A DNA stretch of 19,721 nucleotides. It comes from CAYVTV01 sp964454295. Its GTDB lineage: Bacteria; Bacteroidota; Bacteroidia; Bacteroidales; GCA-2748055. The position numbers were made by a program, and so were the translations under genes. Where the stretch lies: positions 1 through 19,721 of the forward strand of contig CAYVTV010000047.1 of NCBI GenBank assembly GCA_964454295.1, written 5' to 3'. The notes under the pieces were generated by a model that had not been told where the DNA came from, ran no database searches, and was given only the letters and a program-made list of their open reading frames with translations. Below are positions 13,690-19,721 of this stretch, piece by piece. Numbering within the stretch: position 1 is the stretch's first letter; every line of letters begins with the position of its first letter.

Positions 13690-13827
13690 CCCGGTAGCTG
13701 AGCTTGTTGAAGTTGCTGAAGCCCGGATTCCACATTGCACCTGGATAATTAATAGCATGCCGGCTGAGCCTGCCGAAGTTGCTATAGTCCCGGTAACTGA
13801 GCCTGCCGAAGTTGCCGAAGCCCGGGA
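13690..13827. repeat. Three-copy ~38 bp GC-rich repeat family
   Basis: Three related units lie at 13690-13727, 13759-13792 and 13789-13827. They share the core TGAGCYTGYYGAAGTTGC; units 1 and 3 both start CCCGGTA and end GAAGCCCGG, while unit 2 is truncated and diverges after GTTGC. Units 2 and 3 share their CCCGG border. The minus-strand translation gives repeated NFGRLS/NFNKLSYRA peptides, which I recall as a common spurious translation of dispersed GAGCTTGTCGAAG-type repeats. No gene is visible. Confidence 0.8.
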
Positions 13828-13832
13828 GCCGG

Positions 13833-13860
13833 TTTGCCAACTGCCATTTGCCAACTGCCA
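13833..13860. repeat. Perfect 2 x 14 bp tandem repeat
   Basis: TTTGCCAACTGCCA occurs twice in direct succession (13833-13846 and 13847-13860), immediately after the third GC-rich repeat unit. The repeat is itself composed of GCCA-containing sub-words. It is part of the same repeat mosaic and non-coding. Confidence 0.9.
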
Positions 13861-13959
13861 GCAATTTACAGACCTCTGTTAATAAAACACTATTCCCAAC
13901 TCTTTTCCAGGTTCAAATCATCTTATAAATCTTCGTAATTTTACCTGTTGAAAATGTTA

Positions 13960-14018
13960 TTCCTTAATCAGGATCAAAAGAATGAAAATCTGGATATATA
14001 ATAATCCTGATTAAGGAA
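13960..14018. repeat. 15 bp perfect inverted repeat with 29 nt loop upstream of the AsmA-like gene
   Basis: TTCCTTAATCAGGAT (13960-13974) is followed after 29 nt by its exact reverse complement (14004-14018). The right arm ends 42 bp before the TTG start of the AsmA-like gene. There is no following T-run, so it is not a standard terminator. It could be a leader structure, an operator pair or a miniature element. The flanks 13861-13959 and 14019-14060 show nothing else I can identify. Confidence 0.75.
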
Positions 14019-14060
14019 ATTTAATGCTAAACTGATTCGTTTATCATAAAAAGTGCAGAT

Positions 14061-16694
14061 TTGGCAAAGCTTCTAAAAATAACAGGTTATCTTCTGATCA
14101 TTTTATTTCTATTCCTATTTTTATCGGCAGTAACAGGATTAATTGTAATAAATAAATATGGTAATGAGATAAAAAGTTATGTAATCCACCGCCTGAATAA
14201 AGAACTTGCCTTACGCGTGGAAATACGGGAAGCAGATATTTCATTCTTCAGGACATTTCCTTTTATCAGCATGGTACTGGAAGACATTGTTGCCTTTTCA
14301 AACAAAGAACTTAATCCCATTGATTTCCCGGAAATTAATACCGACACACTCTTCAGAGCGGATAAAATTTATATTCAATTTAATATAATTGATATTATAC
14401 AGGGGCAATATATCATTAAGCGAATACTGGCCAACAACGGGGAATTAAACCTGTTTACCGACAGTAGCGGATTTATTAATTATAAATTATTTAAAAAAGC
14501 TTCCTCCGGAAAGGATAATGAACAAACACTTGAACTTGAATTTTTTAAATTAAAGAATTTTAAGGTCTTAATGAACAATAAAATTAAAAACCAGTATACC
14601 TCAGGTAATGTGCAGGATATATTGTTTAAAGGGAAATTCGGGAAAAAAGAATTCTCCTTAATAACCGGAGGCACAGTATATCTTGAGACATTTATTCGCG
14701 AAGACATACTTTATGCAGAAAATTCGGACATTACATTAAAAGTCATTTTTACGGCTGATGATTCTGTTTATACAATTGACAGAGGTGTTTTGGTTTACAA
14801 TGATCTTCAGTTTGAAACTGCCGGGTTTATTATATCAGGAAATAATATTTTTTCAGATCTTCAGGTAACGGGTAAAAATTTGAATATTAAGTCGCTGATA
14901 AAAGCCTTACCCTCTTACCTTACAAAGTGGAGTAATGAATATTCACCCGATGGAAGGACAGATATCAACCTGTCAGTAAAAGGCAACATTACCGGGACAG
15001 ATGCTCCTTTGATCAATGCTGATTTTAAAATCAGGCAGGGAAGCTTAAAATATCCGGGATGGGAAACACATCCAAAAAATATCAGTCTTTCCGGAAAATA
15101 CACAAATGGAAAGTTGCATAATGCAACCAGCAGCATTTTTGAATTTAATAATATTCATGCAAATAGTAACGAATCCTCTGTAACCGGCAGCCTTACAATT
15201 AATAATCTGATCTCTCCACAAATTTCTTCCAGTCTTAAAGGTATTATTCATGTAAACGATATTAACAATTTTATTGACAGTAATATATTTTCATTTAAAT
15301 CGGGAATTTTGAAACCTGAACTAAATGTATATTTATCACTTAATTCATTTAAGGACTTTGATTTTAAAACCATTCTGGCTGAAAATGTATCCGGCAGCAT
15401 TGACATGGAAAATCTTTCATTCAGGATAAATGAGGAATATCCGGAAATTACCGGTTTGAATGGAAACGTGCGTATAACAAATGATTCATGGATGAGCATG
15501 TTTAATTTTTTATCGGGGGAGAGTAATATACAATTCAAGGGTCAGATAGATCACATAATAAAGCGTTTTGTGAGAAAAACCAGCTCTTTATGGATTCAGG
15601 GTGATGCATCAGCGGATTATCTTGATTTATCATTTTTAATAAATAATCAGCAACAGAATGATAATGAAAAATCCTTTATCCTTCCGGATAAATTATACAT
15701 TAAACTGCACCTGTTTGTTGACGATTTTGTATTGAACAAATTCACCGCTTCCGGTATAACATCAGATCTGACGTATAAACCCCGCTTTCTTACAATAACT
15801 TCATTAGATCTGAAAACAATGAAGGGAAGTTTGAATAGCTACGGGGGTCTGATCCAGGATATGCAAGGGAATTTATTACTCAGAACTTCAAGCCGGCTGA
15901 CGAAAATTGATATCAGGGAGATGTTTGAAACATTTAATAATTTTAAACAAAATTTTATCGTCAGTGAAAACCTGGAAGGTTATATTTCAAGCTCAGTTGA
16001 CTTTTCAGTTAATATTAATTCCCTGCTGGAACCGGAAATGGAAAGCATTTATGCTGTATCCGATGTTACGATTGAAAATGGAGAGCTCAAAGATTTCTCA
16101 CCTTTAAAGAGTTTGTCTAAATTTATAGAATTGTCAGAACTTGAGCATGTAAAGTTTAAAACGCTTAAGAATAACATTATTATCAGGGAACAAAAAGTAT
16201 TCGTCCCGGAAATGAGCATTAATTCTTCTGCATTTAATATTATTGCTTCCGGCTTACATGGATTTGACAATAATTTCGAGTACAAGGTCAGAGTTAACCT
16301 GTCAGAGATCCTTGCAAAGAAAGCTCGTAAAAAGAAAGAAAATGACGAATTTGCCGTATTGGAAAAGGATGGACAACGAGTTACAATTTTTCTGACGATA
16401 TTTGGAAATCCTGATGATTTTAAAATAAGATATGACAGAAAAGAAGCAGTTAATCAAATCAAAGAGGATATTAAAACAGAGAAACAGGAATTAAAAACCA
16501 TCCTATATGAAGAATTCGGATTATTTAAAAAACAATTATCAGACAGTGTAAAAAGGGAGGAAGGCAAAGATCCGGGCGCGCAATTTATTTTTGAATGGGA
16601 TGAGCAGAAGGATAGTGTTGAGACTCCTGACAACAAAAAAGGGAAAAAAGAATTCCATAAGAAGGAAAAAGATTTTAAATTTATTTTTGAATAA
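14061..16694 (+). CDS. AsmA-like envelope protein
   Basis: This large protein of 877 residues is anchored by one N-terminal transmembrane helix (~7-30), followed by the AsmA-type opening (LNKELALRVEIREADISFFRTFPFISMVLEDI, ~45-77). The remainder is mostly beta-strand periplasmic sequence with recurrent short modules (GSLTINNL..., GSIDMENLSF..., GNVRITND...), typical of AsmA/TamB-like proteins that are thought to form hydrophobic grooves and move phospholipids between membranes. The last ~75 residues are strongly charged (KEAVNQIKEDIKTEKQELK...). The start must be TTG at 14061: the frame is closed by a stop at 14028, no ATG or GTG lies between, and the next in-frame ATG (residue ~72) would remove the membrane anchor. 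It is preceded by the repeat mosaic and an inverted repeat. Confidence 0.88.
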   Translation: MAKLLKITGYLLIILFLFLFLSAVTGLIVINKYGNEIKSYVIHRLNKELALRVEIREADISFFRTFPFISMVLEDIVAFSNKELNPIDFPEINTDTLFRADKIYIQFNIIDIIQGQYIIKRILANNGELNLFTDSSGFINYKLFKKASSGKDNEQTLELEFFKLKNFKVLMNNKIKNQYTSGNVQDILFKGKFGKKEFSLITGGTVYLETFIREDILYAENSDITLKVIFTADDSVYTIDRGVLVYNDLQFETAGFIISGNNIFSDLQVTGKNLNIKSLIKALPSYLTKWSNEYSPDGRTDINLSVKGNITGTDAPLINADFKIRQGSLKYPGWETHPKNISLSGKYTNGKLHNATSSIFEFNNIHANSNESSVTGSLTINNLISPQISSSLKGIIHVNDINNFIDSNIFSFKSGILKPELNVYLSLNSFKDFDFKTILAENVSGSIDMENLSFRINEEYPEITGLNGNVRITNDSWMSMFNFLSGESNIQFKGQIDHIIKRFVRKTSSLWIQGDASADYLDLSFLINNQQQNDNEKSFILPDKLYIKLHLFVDDFVLNKFTASGITSDLTYKPRFLTITSLDLKTMKGSLNSYGGLIQDMQGNLLLRTSSRLTKIDIREMFETFNNFKQNFIVSENLEGYISSSVDFSVNINSLLEPEMESIYAVSDVTIENGELKDFSPLKSLSKFIELSELEHVKFKTLKNNIIIREQKVFVPEMSINSSAFNIIASGLHGFDNNFEYKVRVNLSEILAKKARKKKENDEFAVLEKDGQRVTIFLTIFGNPDDFKIRYDRKEAVNQIKEDIKTEKQELKTILYEEFGLFKKQLSDSVKREEGKDPGAQFIFEWDEQKDSVETPDNKKGKKEFHKKEKDFKFIFE

Positions 16695-16768
16695 TCAACG
16701 TTTTACGCCTTTGCCTTTGCGTTTTCTTTTAACTTAACGAACTATTGTATTAAATCTTATACTAAGTA

Positions 16769-17941
16769 ATGTTTAGAAGAGTTTTTGACATATATGAAAA
16801 GAAACAATACTGGAAATTTACCTTATTTCTTGTCGCTGTTGCCATAGGGGTTGGATCACTTACCTATACCAACCGCCTTGTGAATGCTTTATCATATCAG
16901 GAACGAAGGAAAGCTGAATTATGGGCTGAAGCCACCCGGGTATTGATTCTCGCGGAACCCCGGACAGTAGATCTGAGTTTCCCCCTGTCTGTCATACAGA
17001 ATAATACCACGGTACCTGTTATTCTTACAGATAGTTCGGGAAATGTAGTTTCTTATAAGAACCTGGATTCTATTCGCATTCAAAAACCGCAATATTTGGA
17101 AAAGCAGTTAAGAATAATGCGTGAAACAAATGACAGTATAATGATTGACCTTACCGATGGAGACCGGAATGTCATATTCTATGGTAACTCAATCATTTTA
17201 AACAGATTAAAACATTTTCCGTATATTCAATTAGCGGTGATCATCCTCTTTATTTCTGTTTCTTACATAGCTTTCAGCACTTCGAGAAAAGCAGAACAAA
17301 ATAAAGTATGGATAGGTTTGTCCAAGGAAACGGCTCATCAGTTAGGCACTCCCACATCCTCTTTAAATGCCTGGGTTGAACTTCTCCGGGGAAGAAGGGA
17401 GGTGTCAGACATTGTTGAGGAACTTGAGAAAGACTCCCAAAGGCTTATTAAGATAACCGACAGGTTTTCAAAAGTTGGTTCAAAACCAACCCTTCAACAG
17501 ACCAATATCATTGAAATAATAAATGAGAGCATCCGTTATCTTAAATCCAGGACTTCTGATAAGGTGATCTTCAATCTTGAAATTTCCGACGGTGAAATAA
17601 TGGTTTTATTAAATGATTCATTATTTGAATGGGTATTGGAAAATGTTTTTAAAAATGCCATAGATGCCATGGATGGTGCTGGTATTATAAATATCCTGGT
17701 TCAGAAGCAGAATCGCAACATAAATATAGATATAGCTGATACCGGAAAAGGGATTCCCAAGTCGAAATTCTCCACTATTTTTAAGCCGGGTTATACAACA
17801 AAACAAAGAGGCTGGGGATTAGGGCTTTCACTTTCAAAAAGAATTATTGAAGAATACCACGGGGGGAAAATTTTTGTTTTAAAATCAGAATTAAATAAAG
17901 GAACAATTATACGGATAATGTTGAAAAATAACCCGACATAA
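16769..17941 (+). CDS. Membrane sensor histidine kinase
   Basis: This 390-residue inner-membrane kinase has TM1 at ~15-35, a periplasmic sensor of ~115 residues, TM2 at ~152-171, then the cytoplasmic transmitter. The phospho-acceptor is His190 in KETAHQLGTPTSSL; the dimerisation helices follow to ~235. The ATPase lobe has the N box (Asn296 in ENVFKNAIDAM), G1 (DTGKGIP, Asp324) and G2 (GWGLGLSLSKRI, ~348-359), all intact. The HQLGTP form of the H box is frequent in Bacteroidota kinases. No response regulator gene is adjacent in the window. It stands 74 bp after the AsmA-like gene and 99 bp before the RND adaptor, so it might be linked to envelope stress or efflux control; that is inference from position only. 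Confidence 0.94.
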   Translation: MFRRVFDIYEKKQYWKFTLFLVAVAIGVGSLTYTNRLVNALSYQERRKAELWAEATRVLILAEPRTVDLSFPLSVIQNNTTVPVILTDSSGNVVSYKNLDSIRIQKPQYLEKQLRIMRETNDSIMIDLTDGDRNVIFYGNSIILNRLKHFPYIQLAVIILFISVSYIAFSTSRKAEQNKVWIGLSKETAHQLGTPTSSLNAWVELLRGRREVSDIVEELEKDSQRLIKITDRFSKVGSKPTLQQTNIIEIINESIRYLKSRTSDKVIFNLEISDGEIMVLLNDSLFEWVLENVFKNAIDAMDGAGIINILVQKQNRNINIDIADTGKGIPKSKFSTIFKPGYTTKQRGWGLGLSLSKRIIEEYHGGKIFVLKSELNKGTIIRIMLKNNPT

Positions 17942-18040
17942 TTTTTTGTTAAAAAATATCTGCTGTTTTCGTTATCCGGGTACTATTTTACTACATTTAC
18001 CAGTTAATTTTATTTTATTCGACGATTTTTTTTACCCGGG

Positions 18041-19144
18041 ATGAAAAATTTAATGTATTTCAAAACTGCAGGAAAGTTAACGACAGTTTTTCTGCTTTCA
18101 TTTTTTATTACTTCTATTTTTTTTACCGCTTGCAACACCAGGCAAAACAAGCAACCTGCAGCAAGAAGTCAGCGAGCCGGCAGGGTTCCTGTTGAAGTTA
18201 TGGTTGTAAAGCCCAAGGTACTTGTTAATGAAATTTATACGACCGGAACTGTTTTAGCTAATGAAAGAGTTGAGCTCAGAAATGAAATTCCCGGGAGAGT
18301 CATTAAAATATCTTTTGAAGAGGGCAGGGAAGTATCTAAAGGTGAGTTATTATTAAAGATAAATGACAGTGATCTTAAAGCACAGTTAAGTAAAAATGAG
18401 GCACAGGAGAAACTTGCCGCACAGGAAGAATTCAGAAAAAAAACCTTACTTGAATTAAAAGCCATTAGTCAGGAGGAATATGATATAGCAAATAATCAGC
18501 TAAAAACCTTACTGGCAGAGAGAGACCTTATCCTTGCACAGATAGCGAAGACAGAGATATATGCTCCCTTTAGCGGGAGAATAGGATTAAGACATATTAG
18601 TCCTGGCAGTTATCTCGTAGCCAACTCATTAATCGCCACACTACTGCAAACAGATCCTGTGAAAATTGAATTTTCTGTGCCTGAAAAATACAGCAGGATA
18701 ATAAAAACCGGCTTAACAATAAATTACAGCCTGGAAAATTTTTCTCAAACTTTCAGCGGGAAAATATATGCCGTTGAATCTGAAGTCAATCCCCAAACCA
18801 GGACAATAACCGCCAGGGCATTATCTCCCAATCCTTCCTCACAATTATTACCGGGGAAATTTGCAAGGATAAACATCATTCTTGAAACCATACCCGATGC
18901 AATAGTGATTCCGTCGGAAGCGATAAGCACAGAATTAACAGGGAGTTTTCTTTATATATGTAAAAATAACAGGGCAAGTTCAGTAAAAGTAACCCCTGGC
19001 ATACGTACATCTGCTGAAATTCAGATCCTTGAAGGATTACAGCCTGGAGACAGTTTAATAATTACAGGACTTCTTCAGATCAGTGAAGGGACACCTGTGG
19101 ATCCGGGTCCATCTAAAAAATTGATGATTTCTGAAGTTGAATAA
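18041..19144 (+). CDS. RND efflux periplasmic adaptor lipoprotein (MFP/HlyD family)
   Basis: This 367-residue adaptor links the inner-membrane RND pump to an outer-membrane channel. It has a lipoprotein signal peptide with lipobox FFTAC, Cys31 being the lipidation site. The first half of the lipoyl domain is at ~72-112 (RVELRNEIPGRVIKISFEEG), a helical hairpin at ~113-170, the second lipoyl half at ~178-205 (IYAPFSGRIGLRHISPGSYL), then the beta-barrel and a membrane-proximal domain (PDAIVIPSEAIS..., ~285-355). The hairpin is shorter than in AcrA. The RND permease starts 12 bp downstream, so the two form an operon; a TolC-like outer-membrane gene is probably beyond the window edge. Substrates cannot be predicted. 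Confidence 0.95.
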   Translation: MKNLMYFKTAGKLTTVFLLSFFITSIFFTACNTRQNKQPAARSQRAGRVPVEVMVVKPKVLVNEIYTTGTVLANERVELRNEIPGRVIKISFEEGREVSKGELLLKINDSDLKAQLSKNEAQEKLAAQEEFRKKTLLELKAISQEEYDIANNQLKTLLAERDLILAQIAKTEIYAPFSGRIGLRHISPGSYLVANSLIATLLQTDPVKIEFSVPEKYSRIIKTGLTINYSLENFSQTFSGKIYAVESEVNPQTRTITARALSPNPSSQLLPGKFARINIILETIPDAIVIPSEAISTELTGSFLYICKNNRASSVKVTPGIRTSAEIQILEGLQPGDSLIITGLLQISEGTPVDPGPSKKLMISEVE

Positions 19145-19149
19145 AGGAG
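19145..19149 (+). promoter_or_regulatory. Shine-Dalgarno site of the RND permease
   Basis: AGGAG lies 7 nt before the permease ATG, directly after the adaptor stop codon. This is a good anti-Shine-Dalgarno match, which is unusual among the genes of this window. Confidence 0.6.
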
Positions 19150-19156
19150 AGTAAAT

Positions 19157-19721
19157 ATGAATTTTTCCGAGATTTTTATAAAACGTCCTGTTCTCGCAAC
19201 TGTACTATCACTTACCATCATACTTTTTGGTTTCATTGGATACACATTTTTAGGGGTAAGAGAGTTCCCCAGTGTAGATCCTCCTGTTGTTACGGTCAGC
19301 ACTTCTTACCCCGGCGCAAATTCAGATGTTATTGAGAACCAGATCACTGAACCTCTTGAGGAAAGTATCAATGGTATTGCAGGTATACGCACTCTGACAT
19401 CCTCTTCCCGGGATGGATCCAGTAGTATAACCGTAGAGTTTGAATTAGGGACAGATATGGAAGCCGCTGCCAATGATGTTCGCGACCGAGTTTCAAGGGC
19501 AATTCGGAATCTGCCTCCCGATATTGATCCGCCGAGAGTGATTAAGTCAGATGCTGATGCAGGCTGGGTTTACACTTTTACCATCCAGAGTACCAGGAGA
19601 AATCTTATGGAACTCTCGGAATTTGCCAATAATTACTTTAAGGAGAGTCTGCAAACCATTCCCGGAGTAAGCGATATAAGGGTTCTGGGAGAAAGGCGGT
19701 ACTCAATTAAACTATATATTG
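19157..19721 (+). CDS. RND efflux permease, AcrB/HAE1 type (3' end outside window)
   Basis: The first 188 codons of an RND multidrug-type permease are present; full-length members have ~1,000-1,050 residues. The N-terminus MNFSEIFIKRPVLATVLS is the classic AcrB-family opening, followed by TM1 (ILFGFIGYTFLGV) and the start of the porter domain with REFPSVDPPVVTVSTSYPGA, VIENQITEPLEESINGIAGI and DVRDRVSRAIRNLPPDIDPP. The proton-relay aspartates in TM4 are beyond the window. It uses proton-motive force to export compounds together with the upstream adaptor. There is no frameshift in the visible part. Confidence 0.95.
   Translation, partial: MNFSEIFIKRPVLATVLSLTIILFGFIGYTFLGVREFPSVDPPVVTVSTSYPGANSDVIENQITEPLEESINGIAGIRTLTSSSRDGSSSITVEFELGTDMEAAANDVRDRVSRAIRNLPPDIDPPRVIKSDADAGWVYTFTIQSTRRNLMELSEFANNYFKESLQTIPGVSDIRVLGERRYSIKLYI

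Noticed and set aside
13454..13882. Open reading frame of 142 codons on plus, with long frames on minus at 13323-13733 and 13460-13660
   Set aside because: These are translations of the heptamer array, which is stop-free in every frame on both strands; the peptides are pure FQIPDSR or WNLESGI cycles with no start context or domain.
13960..14018. Intrinsic terminator of the sigma operon
   Set aside because: The loop is 29 nt, the stem is not GC-rich and no T-run follows either arm.
17941..17957. AT-rich hairpin after the histidine kinase stop as a terminator
   Set aside because: The stem is only A-T pairs (ATTTTTT/AAAAAAT) with no GC and no distinct T-run beyond it.
17992..17999. TACATTTA as a promoter element for the RND adaptor
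   Set aside because: It differs from TAnnTTTG at the important final G and has no -33 element; too weak to list.
17976..18039. CCGGGTA/TACCCGG inverted repeat before the RND adaptor
   Set aside because: Only 7 bp arms separated by 50 nt; chance is a sufficient explanation.

Overview
The window reads as chromosomal DNA of a Bacteroidota bacterium, probably a free-living member of the Bacteroidales/Marinilabiliales type; that placement is inferred. The evidence is an AT-rich composition, a near absence of Shine-Dalgarno sites, exact TAnnTTTG (-7) promoter elements in front of six transcription units, a zinc-ligand-poor L32 of the Bacteroidota type, and two outer-membrane barrel proteins. No phage, insertion-sequence, CRISPR or defence genes are visible.

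Left part (1-9,870), almost all on the minus strand. The 3' part of a PfkB sugar kinase (plus strand) converges on, and overlaps, the conserved operon DUF177(yceD)-rpmF-plsX-fabH, which links ribosomal protein L32 to the start of fatty acid and phospholipid synthesis. Next come an orphan CheY-like receiver protein and tRNA-Val(GAC). A three-gene unit follows, read from 7052 down to 4293: class IV aminotransferase, L-2-hydroxyglutarate oxidase (lhgO) and a small secreted outer-membrane protein. The last minus-strand unit is a two-gene pair, an LTA-synthase-like membrane phosphoglycerol transferase overlapping by GTGA with a diacylglycerol-kinase-family enzyme. These two plausibly make and then recycle diacylglycerol.

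Right part (10,071-19,721), all on the plus strand. A prolyl-tRNA editing (YbaK/ProX) deacylase is followed by an ECF sigma factor operon: sigma factor, a membrane protein with two tandem anti-sigma-like N-terminal modules, and an acidic outer-membrane barrel protein. A ~120 nt, strongly self-complementary element lies between the sigma gene and its presumed antagonist and contains the sigma stop codon. A gene-free 610 bp gap (13,451-14,060) is a mosaic of unrelated repeats: 29 perfect-register heptamers with a 35 bp higher-order period, a three-copy ~38 bp GC-rich family, a 14 bp tandem duplication, and a 15 bp inverted repeat with a 29 nt loop. Then come a large AsmA-like envelope protein (TTG start), a membrane sensor histidine kinase, and the start of an RND efflux operon: a lipoprotein adaptor and a permease cut by the window end.

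Most genes belong to recognisable families. The unexplained material is in the spacers: the folded element at 11,157-11,278, the repeat mosaic at 13,464-13,860, the inverted repeat at 13,960-14,018, and the dispersed-repeat-like segment at 9,940-9,999.
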